Assembly: GCA_016939365.1 (NCBI GenBank)
Contig: JAFGHD010000020.1
Coordinates: 33,181 to 97,180 of the forward strand
Source of the DNA: Bacteroidales bacterium
GTDB taxonomy: Bacteria; Bacteroidota; Bacteroidia; Bacteroidales; JAFGHD01
DNA: 64,000 bases
Direction: 5' to 3'
The notes beneath the pieces were generated by a model. That model saw only the letters and a list, made by a program, of their open reading frames with translations, searched no databases and was not told where the DNA came from. Position 1 is the first letter of the stretch. The number at the start of each line of letters is the position of its first letter. The translations under genes and the position numbers were made by a program. Shown piece by piece: positions 26,358-35,389 of this stretch.

Positions 26358-28817
26358 TCAGGAGGGTTTGATTTTGGTGGGGATTGAGAAGTAGAATGTG
26401 GATCCTTCACCCAGGCGCGAAACGACCCACAACTTACCCCCGAGAAGGCCCGCAAGTTGCCTGGAAATAGCGAGGCCCAATCCTGTACCTCCATAGCGCC
26501 GGGTATGGGAATCATCCCCCTGCATGAACCGTTCGAATACCTTGTCGATCTTATCCTCCGGTATACCGGGTCCCGTATCGCGAACGAAGAAAACGAAATG
26601 GTTTTCGCCCTCAGTATTATCCGTTTCGTATCCGAATTCCACGCTCCCCTCCTCTGTGAACTTTAATCCGTTCCCGATCAGGTTATACATAATCTGCCTC
26701 ACCCTGTGCGGATCCGTATAACATATGGAGCTATGAGGCATCCCGGGTAGCCTGAGATCCAGCTTTACCGCACGGGTGGTACGTGTCCGATCCATTTCTT
26801 CAAACAATCCGGTCATCAATTCCCTCATATCACATTCAGCAAATGAGAGATTCAGCTGTCCTGCCTCGATCTTTGAAATATCAACAATATCATTGATGAT
26901 GTGCATCAGAGTATTGCTTCCGTTAATGATATATTGAAGGTATTCCCTGGATTTCCTGGCAGAGAGGCCCTGATCCAGGAGCAGGTGTGCAAACCCCACC
27001 AGGGAATTCATCGGGGTCCTGATCTCGTGTGACATGTTTGCCAGAAAGGCTGATTTCAGCCGGTCCGATTCTTCGGCCTTATCCCTGGCCATTTTGAGCT
27101 CTTCGATAAACCGGCTTCGCTCAGTCACATCAATGATATTTGTGACCACTGCAACCGAGTTTCCCCTGGAATCCCTGATTGAGGCACTGGAAAGCTCGGC
27201 GATGAATGAGGTATCGTCACTGCGAAGCAATCTGTAATCATTCCGGACATTCTTGCCCTGTATCATGGCTTTCCTGAAGTTTTCCGCTGCCAGTGTCCTG
27301 TCCTCCCGGGGAATGAAATCCGTTATGTTTTTTCCGATAATCTGATCCCTGGAGTCAAGTCTGAAAAGCTTTAGTCCTGCAGGATTGCAGTCAATAATGA
27401 CACCGTTTGCATCGGCCAGTGAAATGCCGTGCGGCGAGGATGTAAAGATTTGCCTCAGGGTCTCCTGGTCTTTCTGAAGGGTTTCCTCAGCTTTCCTGAT
27501 CTGCCTGTTCATCCTGAAAAGCAGAAAGGAAATGATCAGCAATGCAATGGAAAAGCCGACGATTCCGGCAATGATCATGTTTTTCCTGTGCAGTGCATCC
27601 CTGTTGTGGGCGATCTCCAGGTCCTTAAGTTGCTGATCGCTTGTCAGACGATCAATTTCGCTCTCCATCCTTCCGGTCTGGTATGCATTCTGGATTTCGA
27701 TGAGACGGTTGTTGTAACGCTGGTTTTCAAGGCTGTCCTGGAATTTATCATACATCAGATACTGCTCAAATGCTGAGGCATAATCACCCTGTCTTTCAAA
27801 GAGTACACTGAAATTCTTTCTGATGTTTTTCAGATCATTGATATCCCCTGTTTTCTGAGCATCAGCCAAAGCCCTGGAAAGGAAATCACCTGCAGCGGAA
27901 TATTCTCCCTTTTCAATATACACCTGGGCAATATTATTCAATATCAGCGCACTCTCCAGTCCGATCTGCCGGTTTTGCCTGAGCGCTTCCTCGTAATAAT
28001 AGACTGCCCGGTCAAAATCCTTCCGGAGATAATGGATCCTTCCCAGGTTATTATATACATTGGCAAGACCTTCGGGGTTATCAGAATCACGAATTGCCGC
28101 AATGGACCTGATGAAATGCTCCCGGGCTGTTTCCAGATCACCCTTGTCCATATGGATCATCCCGATATTACTGAGCAATATATGTATGAATGCCTTGTTC
28201 TTCAAATGCTCTGCATAATCGAGGGCTGTCCGGAAGTTCGCAAGTGCCTCATCCAGACTGCCGATGGAATAGTAAATGGATCCGATATTGTTAAACGAAC
28301 TGATCTCTGACAAAGAATCATGCATGGCTTTTTTCATTTTAAGGGAATGAAGGTGATATTCGAGGGAGCGACGGTACAATCCCATCCTGTTAAACACCAC
28401 CCCGAGGTTATTGGAGGCTTTTGCCATGCCCATGGTATCACCGAGGGTCCGGTAGATCGTTAGGCTCGAATCATAATATCTGAAGGCAAAGTCATTTTCA
28501 CCCGTATAATAATGGATATTACCGGCATTCTTCAGGGCATTTGCAAGTGCGGCCCGATCACCTGACTTCCTGGCCAAGGACAAGGCTGAATCAGCCAGTA
28601 TAAGGGCGGACTCGGACGATCGGCCGGTCATCCCGGCTGATAAACTGATCAGGCTTTCCACTCTTTTTAACAAGGAGCTGTCCGTGCTATTACCCGAACC
28701 GGCAGCCTGTGGCATCGCAAAAACCGGGAGGAGTACCAGACAGATAATGGTGAAGCGGTTTAATCCCGAACCTGCAATTATCCTCGACTGCACTGTATGA
28801 GAAAGCCCAACATTCAT
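26358..28817 (-). CDS. TPR-PAS sensor histidine kinase
   Basis: An 819-residue membrane kinase. A signal/anchor helix (about 20-36) is followed by roughly seven tetratricopeptide repeats outside the membrane (about 85-365), a coiled stretch, a transmembrane helix (about 425-445), a PAS domain (about 460-575), HisKA with FLANMSHEIRTPMN near 600, and a HATPase domain with the N box (NLIGNGLKFTEEG) and G boxes (DTGPGIPEDK, GGTGLGLAIS). It senses something through the TPR region and phosphorylates an unidentified regulator. Its ATG overlaps the stop of the upstream hybrid kinase by four bases, so the two kinases are made together. Confidence 0.92.
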   Translation of the reverse strand: MNVGLSHTVQSRIIAGSGLNRFTIICLVLLPVFAMPQAAGSGNSTDSSLLKRVESLISLSAGMTGRSSESALILADSALSLARKSGDRAALANALKNAGNIHYYTGENDFAFRYYDSSLTIYRTLGDTMGMAKASNNLGVVFNRMGLYRRSLEYHLHSLKMKKAMHDSLSEISSFNNIGSIYYSIGSLDEALANFRTALDYAEHLKNKAFIHILLSNIGMIHMDKGDLETAREHFIRSIAAIRDSDNPEGLANVYNNLGRIHYLRKDFDRAVYYYEEALRQNRQIGLESALILNNIAQVYIEKGEYSAAGDFLSRALADAQKTGDINDLKNIRKNFSVLFERQGDYASAFEQYLMYDKFQDSLENQRYNNRLIEIQNAYQTGRMESEIDRLTSDQQLKDLEIAHNRDALHRKNMIIAGIVGFSIALLIISFLLFRMNRQIRKAEETLQKDQETLRQIFTSSPHGISLADANGVIIDCNPAGLKLFRLDSRDQIIGKNITDFIPREDRTLAAENFRKAMIQGKNVRNDYRLLRSDDTSFIAELSSASIRDSRGNSVAVVTNIIDVTERSRFIEELKMARDKAEESDRLKSAFLANMSHEIRTPMNSLVGFAHLLLDQGLSARKSREYLQYIINGSNTLMHIINDIVDISKIEAGQLNLSFAECDMRELMTGLFEEMDRTRTTRAVKLDLRLPGMPHSSICYTDPHRVRQIMYNLIGNGLKFTEEGSVEFGYETDNTEGENHFVFFVRDTGPGIPEDKIDKVFERFMQGDDSHTRRYGGTGLGLAISRQLAGLLGGKLWVVSRLGEGSTFYFSIPTKIKPS

Positions 28818-31738
28818 CCCATCAGAAAATTTGAAATTTTTTGAATCAGTTCGTTAGGGCGGATCGGCTTGGACAGGTATTCATCGCAACCGGCCTGAAG
28901 ACTTTTTTCCCTGTCCTCAGTCATGGCATATGCCGTTAAAGAAATCACCGGCATTTTCGGTCTGAATTCCTTTATTGCCCTGGTCGCATCATAACCATTC
29001 ATCAGGGGCATCCGGATATCCATCAGTACCAGGTCGATATTCCCGTTGGAATGACACATTTTCAAAGCTTCATGTCCATTCCGGACATGCAGGAGCCTTG
29101 CTCCCGTATGTTCCAATATGGCACGTACCAACTCGAAGTTGGATATTTCATCCTCGGCAACGAGAATGAGCTTGTCGGACCAATCGGGGTACCCAGTGAC
29201 AGTGGTGGTTGCTTCGGAAATTTCCTCATACCGGCTCTCGCCAGGTTCATATGGCAGTGTGAATGTAAACCTGCTGCCCTTCCCCTTCTCTGACTTCACC
29301 GAAATCTCGCCACCCAGGATTTTGACCAGTTTTTCGGAAATTGTCAATCCAAGTCCAGTTCCGCTATATCCGCGTGTCAGGGAATCCTCAGCCTGACGAA
29401 AACGTTCGAAGATGATTCCCAGCTTGTCTTCTGAGAGACCGATGCCCGTATCCTCCACAAAAAATGATATATCATCATCTCCCTTCATTTCATAGCCTAC
29501 ACATATCCAACCCTTGTCGGTAAATTTCAGGGCATTATCGATCAGGTTGCTGAATATCTGTCTGAATCTCAAAGGATCGGTAATGACCGAAAAACCGGGA
29601 TCATCCATTTCTTTCATCGGTTTCAGAACGACATGCTCCTTCCCCATCCTGGCCGCTTCAATCCTGTAATGCTCAAGCAATTCATCAATGATTCTGTTGA
29701 CCTGGCAGGGGGATTTGACGATATTGACCTGTTCGGCTTCAATTTTGGCAACATCAATGATATCCTCTATCAGTTTGAGTAGTATCTGGCTATTTTCACT
29801 GATGAGGCTGATGTACTCATTACGCGATTCCACAGAAAGATCAGTATCACCTAGCAGTTGGGAGAAACCGACGATGGCATTCATGGGAGTGCGTATCTCA
29901 TGCGACATGTTTGCCAGGAAGGCCGTTTTCAGCCGGTCTGATTCCTCGGCTCTCTCCTTGGCGAATTTCAGGTCCGTTTCAGCTCTTTTTCTTGCAGTTA
30001 TGTCGATGGCAATCCCGATCACCACCTGTTCATCATCCGATCTGAAACTGTATGGGATTTTAAAGGCCTGCAAAATGATCGTCGTTCCGTCATGACGTGT
30101 GAAGCGACCGTCAGGAACGGACATGATCCTGTTGGATTTTATTACTTCCAGGTCCTCCTGATGGTATTTTTCCCATTCCGCCCTTACCGGGTGCACATCC
30201 TTCTGCAACTTGCCCACAAGTTTTTCCGCGGTTGTACCATATGCTTCCGCCATGGCTTTATTGACCATGAGAAACCTTCCCAGGTTGTCCTTGGCGAATA
30301 TCATATGGGGAACCAAATCAATAATTGCCCTGAGGCGCCGTTCACTTTCACGCAGGGCATCCTCTGCCCTCTTTTGGGCGATGGAGAGGGCCACCTGATT
30401 GGATACGAATTCGAGAATGATCAGGTCTCTTTCACCAAAAGCACGGGCATTTGTCATGTTATGTACAACCATTGCACCCATTACTTTCTCATTCGCCTTA
30501 AGTGGAACTCCCATCCAAACCAGGGGCCAGGGACCTTCATTCCGGAGAATGCCTTGCCTTGCCAGCTCAGTGATCTCCTCCTTCTGCAGGAGCAAGGGCT
30601 GATTCCTGCTTATCAAGTACATTGCAAGGGCATTCCCAGCGTAATTATATGGTTCCTTGCCATCTGGGGGTGCAGGGGGGAATACCATTTGAACCGTCTG
30701 ATCTTCCGGATCAAAGAAAAATATCTGCAGCATTGAAGTATCGACCACCCTCCCCATCTCGATCCGGATGATCCGATATAAATCATCCAGATCGCCTGTC
30801 ATATTGACCGCATTGGATATCTGATAAACAACGGATTGTAACTGCTGGTAACGTATGCGTTCCGCTTCGATCATTTTTTCACGGGTAACATCCCGGGCAC
30901 TCCCCACCGTTCCCATCGTCCGGCCGTTATCAAACCATAACGGTGCCTTGAAAACATCGAGATATACCTTGCGGCCCTCTATATACCCCACCTCCTCAAA
31001 ACGTTTTAATTCACCCGTTTCCAAAACCTCGCGATCTGACTTTGAAAAGGCAAAATCCATGGTATACCATGTATCGGAGCCCGGAGTTGTTTTCCTCTGA
31101 CGTTCTGCAAAATAGAGATCGGTCTTGCCAATCGCTGTCGCTGTATCGCAGCCACCCAGCAATTTCTCACAGACTGCCCTGTTGGCAAAAATATAGCGGT
31201 TATTCAGGTCCTTCGCCCATATCATGTCGGGCACATTATCCGTCATCATGCGGAACAGGGTAAAAAGCGACTGGTATTTCGATTCGTCAAAATGAACCTT
31301 TGGTTCCTGAAGCCGGGAAGAGGAAACATCATGGACTATAGCCATCATAACCGGCTGCCCTCTTAAGGTCACAAGGGAAACCCGGATATCAGCCCATCTC
31401 CCGGAACCATCCTTCGTACACACCTTGATTCTATAACTCTTCTTCACCCTTCTCCCTTTCAGCCGTCCGGATTCCCTTTTTCGGACGATTTCTCTGTGAT
31501 CAGGATGCACCCAATCAAAAAAATTCATTTTCAGGAGTTCCTTCTCACTGTAGCCGCTAAAAATCAAGGCCTGAGGGCTGATATGGAAGAAACACCCATC
31601 CTCTCTGAAAAGGAAAACCGCAGACCGGATGTTTTCTGAAAGTGCCCTGAACAAGCTCCCGTGATCCAGAATTTCTTCACACGGCACATGTGGCCTGGTG
31701 ACCAATTTGTCGGTTCCTCCGTTGGCTCTCTTTTTCAT
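28814..31738 (-). CDS. Cytoplasmic PAS/GAF hybrid histidine kinase with receiver
   Basis: A 974-residue soluble protein from ATG 31738 (a TTG three codons earlier is in frame). Domains: PAS (about 28-140), PAS (about 155-290, with PDMIWAKDLNNRYIFAN), GAF (about 300-460), PAS (about 470-590), HisKA with FLANMSHEIRTPMN near 610, HATPase (about 720-835, DTGIGLSEDK and GTGLGLTIS) and a C-terminal receiver (about 855-970, with LVLMDIRMPLMNG carrying the phospho-acceptor Asp). The two kinases share the FLANMSHEIRTPMN block. The first could pass phosphate to its own receiver and on to a phosphotransfer protein not seen in this window. No membrane segment, so it senses a cytoplasmic signal. Confidence 0.92.
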   Translation of the reverse strand: MKKRANGGTDKLVTRPHVPCEEILDHGSLFRALSENIRSAVFLFREDGCFFHISPQALIFSGYSEKELLKMNFFDWVHPDHREIVRKRESGRLKGRRVKKSYRIKVCTKDGSGRWADIRVSLVTLRGQPVMMAIVHDVSSSRLQEPKVHFDESKYQSLFTLFRMMTDNVPDMIWAKDLNNRYIFANRAVCEKLLGGCDTATAIGKTDLYFAERQRKTTPGSDTWYTMDFAFSKSDREVLETGELKRFEEVGYIEGRKVYLDVFKAPLWFDNGRTMGTVGSARDVTREKMIEAERIRYQQLQSVVYQISNAVNMTGDLDDLYRIIRIEMGRVVDTSMLQIFFFDPEDQTVQMVFPPAPPDGKEPYNYAGNALAMYLISRNQPLLLQKEEITELARQGILRNEGPWPLVWMGVPLKANEKVMGAMVVHNMTNARAFGERDLIILEFVSNQVALSIAQKRAEDALRESERRLRAIIDLVPHMIFAKDNLGRFLMVNKAMAEAYGTTAEKLVGKLQKDVHPVRAEWEKYHQEDLEVIKSNRIMSVPDGRFTRHDGTTIILQAFKIPYSFRSDDEQVVIGIAIDITARKRAETDLKFAKERAEESDRLKTAFLANMSHEIRTPMNAIVGFSQLLGDTDLSVESRNEYISLISENSQILLKLIEDIIDVAKIEAEQVNIVKSPCQVNRIIDELLEHYRIEAARMGKEHVVLKPMKEMDDPGFSVITDPLRFRQIFSNLIDNALKFTDKGWICVGYEMKGDDDISFFVEDTGIGLSEDKLGIIFERFRQAEDSLTRGYSGTGLGLTISEKLVKILGGEISVKSEKGKGSRFTFTLPYEPGESRYEEISEATTTVTGYPDWSDKLILVAEDEISNFELVRAILEHTGARLLHVRNGHEALKMCHSNGNIDLVLMDIRMPLMNGYDATRAIKEFRPKMPVISLTAYAMTEDREKSLQAGCDEYLSKPIRPNELIQKISNFLMG

Positions 31739-31845
31739 TTCATTCAAACGGGGTTTCGATCGTGTATAACAGGAACCCCGTCAATCCCATAAAGGGTGTT
31801 ATCCCAAACAAATGATAAAATTACGCAATAAATGGTTTTAAACCC

Positions 31846-31959
31846 CAGGGCAAGCCCTGATCCCTCTTTTCCGGGGCAAGCCCCGGGACATTAAACCATA
31901 CCTTCTCGTCCGCCGAAGCGGAATGCGAAGGAGGATTAAATTCCAGGCCCTCCACAGGG
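31846..31959. repeat. Cluster of four stem-loops in a 272-base intergenic region
   Basis: Four short inverted repeats follow one another: CAGGGC-AA-GCCCTG (31846-31859), CCGGGGC-AA-GCCCCGG (31871-31886), TCCGC-CGAA-GCGGA (31909-31922, inside outer arms CCTTC 31901-31905 and GAAGG 31927-31931) and CCCT-CCAC-AGGG (31948-31959). The first two share the core GGGCAAGCCC. They lie between the divergent hybrid kinase and inositol monophosphatase genes. This looks like a REP- or MITE-like element rather than a terminator, since neither neighbour ends here. Confidence 0.55.
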
Positions 31960-31964
31960 AAATT

Positions 31965-31994
31965 TTGGTATAATTAGCGCTTTCCGTAAATTTG
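31965..31994 (+). promoter_or_regulatory. Strong promoter of the inositol monophosphatase gene
   Basis: TTG (31965-31967, in TTTTG) is followed after 19 bases by TAAATTTG (31987-31994), a full consensus match. Transcription would begin near 32000, giving a leader of about ten bases before the ATG at 32011, with no Shine-Dalgarno. Confidence 0.65.
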
Positions 31995-32010
31995 GACGAA
32001 ATTTCATCCC

Positions 32011-32817
32011 ATGAATCTTGAACTGATCACCAAACAAGTATCAAATCTTTGCAGGGCGAATGGCAGATATATCAGGAATGAGCTGGATCATTTGACTGGA
32101 ATTCAGATCGAGGAAAAAGGGGAGAACAGTTTTGTCACTTATGTCGACAGGACATCCGAGGAGCGGCTGGTCAGCGAACTGGCCAAGATCCTGCCGGAAG
32201 CGGGATTCATTGCGGAAGAGAACGACAGCTATCCAAGGGAAGTGAGGTATAACTGGGTAATTGACCCCCTGGATGGCACCACCAATTTTATTCACGGTGT
32301 GCCGCTCTATTCCGTGAGTGTAGCCCTGCTGGATGATAACGAAGTCATATCCGGGGTCATCCTGGAGGTCAACCTGCAGGAATGCTTCTATGCCTGGAAA
32401 AATGGTGGCGCCTGGCTGAACGGCCAACCCATTAATGTTTCCAAAGTGGCCACCCTGAAAGAGAGTCTGCTGGCGACGGGATTCCCCTATTCCGATTACA
32501 GCCGGATGGAGGAATACCTGCAGGTGTTCAACTACCTCATCAAGAATTCCCATGGCTTAAGACGTTTGGGCTCAGCCGCAGCGGATCTGGCCTATGTTGC
32601 CTGCGGAAGGTTTGACGGTTTTTACGAGTATGGTCTGAACCCATGGGATGTGGCAGCCGGTTCCCTGATCGTGACCGAAGCAGGAGGCCGTATCGGTGAT
32701 TTTGAAGGGGGTGGCCGTTATCTCTTCGGCGAGGAGATCATTGCCTCCAATAATAAACTGTTTGATAGCCTGGTCGATAAATTGCGCCAACATTTCAAGC
32801 TGCGTCCGAATCCCTGA
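32011..32817 (+). CDS. Inositol-1-monophosphatase family protein (SuhB-like)
   Basis: A 268-residue cytoplasmic phosphatase. Metal-binding motifs of the family are present: AEEND near residue 70, WVIDPLDGTTNFIHG near 85-100 and WDVAAGSLIVTEAGG near 210-225. It hydrolyses inositol monophosphate or related sugar phosphates with Mg2+; in bacteria the family also includes 3'-phosphoadenosine and fructose-bisphosphate phosphatases, and by length and motifs this one is SuhB-like. It has its own strong promoter and is followed 21 bases later by a DUF2061 gene. Confidence 0.93.
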   Translation: MNLELITKQVSNLCRANGRYIRNELDHLTGIQIEEKGENSFVTYVDRTSEERLVSELAKILPEAGFIAEENDSYPREVRYNWVIDPLDGTTNFIHGVPLYSVSVALLDDNEVISGVILEVNLQECFYAWKNGGAWLNGQPINVSKVATLKESLLATGFPYSDYSRMEEYLQVFNYLIKNSHGLRRLGSAAADLAYVACGRFDGFYEYGLNPWDVAAGSLIVTEAGGRIGDFEGGGRYLFGEEIIASNNKLFDSLVDKLRQHFKLRPNP

Positions 32818-32838
32818 GATATCAATACTGCCACAACC

Positions 32839-33204
32839 ATGACACAGAAATCTTCAGTCAAAGATAAAAAACCGCATTCGGAGCAGACTATCATTCTTAA
32901 GGACACCCCGGGCAGGAGTATTGCAAAGGCTATCAGCTGGAGGATAGTAGCTTCCGTCACTACATTTGCCATCACTTTCATCGTTTTCAGGAGTTACACA
33001 GATAAAACCTTCAATGAAACGCTTGAAACTTCATTCTGGGTGCTGTTTTTCGATGTGATACTGAAGATTGCGATCTATTATTTTCACGAGAGACTCTGGA
33101 CCAATATCAATTGGGGGAAATATATGGAGAGGAAGTACTGGAAACAGCGGGCCTGGAGGAAGATGTACCGGCGTTTGCATGAAGAAAGGGAAATGAGGCC
33201 TTAG
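32839..33204 (+). CDS. DUF2061 small membrane protein
   Basis: A 121-residue protein. After a polar N-terminus come GRSIAKAISWRIVASVTTF and two membrane helices (about 35-50 and 64-82, with ETSFWVLFFDVILKIAIYYFHERLW), then a basic, Trp/Tyr-rich cytoplasmic tail (KYMERKYWKQRAWRKMYRR). The order of Ser-Trp-Arg before helix one and His-Glu-Arg-x-Trp after helix two is that of DUF2061. The family is sometimes found next to sulfate-assimilation genes; here it follows an IMPase gene, whose family includes the sulfate-assimilation phosphatase CysQ. Function unknown. Confidence 0.85.
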   Translation: MTQKSSVKDKKPHSEQTIILKDTPGRSIAKAISWRIVASVTTFAITFIVFRSYTDKTFNETLETSFWVLFFDVILKIAIYYFHERLWTNINWGKYMERKYWKQRAWRKMYRRLHEEREMRP

Positions 33205-33259
33205 GGACTGTTTTAAATTTATATTATTGAAACTAAACCTCGTGAATGAACAAGAATTC

Positions 33260-33360
33260 TTCTATGTGCAATCTTTGTGCTCTATTGTGGCTATGTGGTA
33301 ATATTTTCGCTGATATTGAACCGCATAGAACCATAGAACACATAGAAAGCACACATAGAA
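33260..33360. repeat. Long imperfect inverted repeat (MITE-like)
   Basis: The left arm starts TTCTATGTG (33260-33268) and the right arm ends CACATAGAA (33352-33360). The arms remain complementary, with a few mismatches and one-base gaps, almost to the centre (GGTAATAT against ATATTGAACC, loop near TTTCGCTG). Units of the form CTATGTG / CACATAG recur several times in each arm. It fills most of the 262-base gap between DUF2061 and NfeD. It looks like a dispersed hairpin element; copies elsewhere in the genome cannot be checked here. Confidence 0.6.
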
Positions 33361-33466
33361 AACGGTTTCTAAAAACAATGGGGTCACAGTTTTAAACAGT
33401 CAATTAGACTCACCTGTTTACCTGAAAGTATTATTGTTATCGACAACAGAACTGAATCATAGTAAT

Positions 33467-34840
33467 ATGAGCAATACCCTCAAAATCTTCATCCGATTGC
33501 TGGCGGTAACGTTCCTGTTTCCGGCCGGGGTCTCGCCTGCAGGAACTCCTCAGGGCAAGGAGAACTCCCATCGGGTATACGTTTTGGAAATCATGGAAAC
33601 CATTGCGCCCCCCGTATGGAGGAAAACGCAGATCGCTTTTGAGCAGGCACTTGATACAAATGCCGACCTGGTGCTTATTCATATGAACACTTACGGAGGG
33701 ATGCTCGATGCAGCAGATTCCATCCGCACTATCATTCTGAAATCCCCGATCCCCGTGTGGGTATTTATTGACAATAACGCTGCATCTGCCGGCGCTCTGA
33801 TCTCCATTGCATGTGACAGCATTTACATGTACCCCGGGGCCAATATCGGGGCGGCCACAGTAGTGGACCAGGCCGGCAAACCATTGCCTGACAAATACCA
33901 GTCCTATATGCGTTCGATGATGAGGGCAACTGCCGAAGCCACAGGTAGGGATCCCGATATCGCCCAGGCTATGGTAGATCCCAGGATATCGATCGAAGGG
34001 ATCACGGACACCGGGCAGGTACTTACCTTCACTTCCCAGGAGGCAATGAAATACGGCTTCTGTGAAGGGATCGCCACCTCCATCAACGAGGTGCTCTCCC
34101 ACGGAGGTATTGACAACTATGAGATCATCAAGCAGAAAATCACAGGCATTGACCGGATCATCGGATTCCTGATCAACCCTTTCGTGAGCGGCATCCTGAT
34201 CATGATCATCATCGGCGGCATCTATTTTGAACTGCAGACTCCCGGTATCGGATTCCCGCTGGGAGCTGCCGTGGTAGCAGCTCTCCTTTACTTCGCACCC
34301 CTCTATCTGGAGGGTCTGGCAGAGCACTGGGAAATTCTTCTTTTCATTGCGGGACTGATCCTGGTCGCGGTGGAACTTTTCGTCATTCCCGGATTCGGAG
34401 CCCCGGGGATAATGGGTATTATATTGATCATCACCGGGCTGACCCTGAGCATGACGGATAATATGGGCTTTGACTTCACCGGAATCGGCATTTCCGGACT
34501 GCTGAAGTCGTTTTTTATCGTCATTATCGCCATGTTCCTGTCGATCCTACTGTCGTTCTATTTCGGCAGAAAACTCTTAACTACCAACACTTTTGGACAT
34601 CTGGCGCTGGACAGCATCCAGGAAAAGGAATCCGGCTTTATCGCATCCGATTCCAGGTACAGCAGCACTGTCGGCAAGGAAGGAATCGCATCCACTATAC
34701 TCAGGCCTGCAGGAAAGGTACGGATCGGTGATGAAGTTTTTGATGCCACGGCACAGACAGGTTATATTGAGAAGGATGAACCTGTTATTGTGACCGGTTA
34801 CAGCACTTCACAGCTGATCGTCATAAAAAAACCCAAATAG
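33467..34840 (+). CDS. NfeD family membrane-bound ClpP-class serine protease
   Basis: A 457-residue protein from ATG 33467, which gives a clean signal peptide (MSNTLKIFIRLLAVTFLF); a TTG 11 codons upstream is in frame. Residues about 35-215 are a ClpP-like protease domain with the nucleophile Ser107 in NNAASAGAL and a candidate general-base Lys143. Residues about 235-385 hold five or so membrane helices (NPFVSGILIMIIIGGIYFE and so on), and residues about 395-457 are the C-terminal OB-fold NfeD domain (LRPAGKVRIGDEVFDA). Archaeal relatives cleave hydrophobic stretches of stomatin; in bacteria it contributes to membrane quality control. No stomatin/flotillin gene adjoins it. Confidence 0.93.
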   Translation: MSNTLKIFIRLLAVTFLFPAGVSPAGTPQGKENSHRVYVLEIMETIAPPVWRKTQIAFEQALDTNADLVLIHMNTYGGMLDAADSIRTIILKSPIPVWVFIDNNAASAGALISIACDSIYMYPGANIGAATVVDQAGKPLPDKYQSYMRSMMRATAEATGRDPDIAQAMVDPRISIEGITDTGQVLTFTSQEAMKYGFCEGIATSINEVLSHGGIDNYEIIKQKITGIDRIIGFLINPFVSGILIMIIIGGIYFELQTPGIGFPLGAAVVAALLYFAPLYLEGLAEHWEILLFIAGLILVAVELFVIPGFGAPGIMGIILIITGLTLSMTDNMGFDFTGIGISGLLKSFFIVIIAMFLSILLSFYFGRKLLTTNTFGHLALDSIQEKESGFIASDSRYSSTVGKEGIASTILRPAGKVRIGDEVFDATAQTGYIEKDEPVIVTGYSTSQLIVIKKPK

Positions 34841-34849
34841 AATCTGATC

Positions 34850-35359
34850 ATGGGAGGGTATCAGATCCATCTTGTCCGCAATGACATTACTGAAATGAAG
34901 GCAGATGCCATTGTCAATGCCGCCAACAGGACGTTGCTGGGTGGTGGCGGAGTCGATGGTGCCATCCACAGGGCAGCCGGACCACGACTCCTGGAAGAGT
35001 GCAGAACGCTGGAGGGCTGTGATACCGGACAGGCCAGGATCACCGGTGGATACAACCTCCCTGCCAGATACGTCATACATACCGTCGGCCCTGTATGGAG
35101 AGGGGGGAATCATGGGGAAAGGGAGCTGCTTGCCTCGTGCTACCGGAATAGCCTGTGCCTGGCATATGAACACAACTGCAGGACAATCGCCTTTCCCAAT
35201 ATCAGCACCGGAGTATACGCATTCCCCAAGGAACTTGCGGCCGATATTGCCCTTAGGGAGGTGAAAAACTCTATTTCCGGCCCCTACCCGCTGGAGGAGG
35301 TTTACTTTGTCTGCTTCGATGATGAAAACTACCATATCTACAGCAAATTGCTCCGGTAG
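34850..35359 (+). CDS. Macrodomain protein (O-acetyl-ADP-ribose deacetylase-like)
   Basis: A 169-residue single macrodomain of the MacroD/YmdB type. Motifs: [34 protein letters not shown] near residues 10-45 (the Asn and Gly-rich ADP-ribose loop), [10 protein letters not shown] near 80 and [12 protein letters not shown] near 115 (phosphate-binding loop). Members hydrolyse O-acetyl-ADP-ribose or remove mono-ADP-ribose from proteins. It starts nine bases after the NfeD stop and is probably cotranscribed. Cytoplasmic. Confidence 0.93.
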   Translation: MGGYQIHLVRNDITEMKADAIVNAANRTLLGGGGVDGAIHRAAGPRLLEECRTLEGCDTGQARITGGYNLPARYVIHTVGPVWRGGNHGERELLASCYRNSLCLAYEHNCRTIAFPNISTGVYAFPKELAADIALREVKNSISGPYPLEEVYFVCFDDENYHIYSKLLR

Positions 35360-35389
35360 AATTCGAAGCCGGCAAGCGCGGGCTGCTGT

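Noticed and set aside
33437-34327. A 296-codon open frame on the minus strand
   Set aside because: It lies opposite the well-supported NfeD gene and its translation is low-complexity without a fold.
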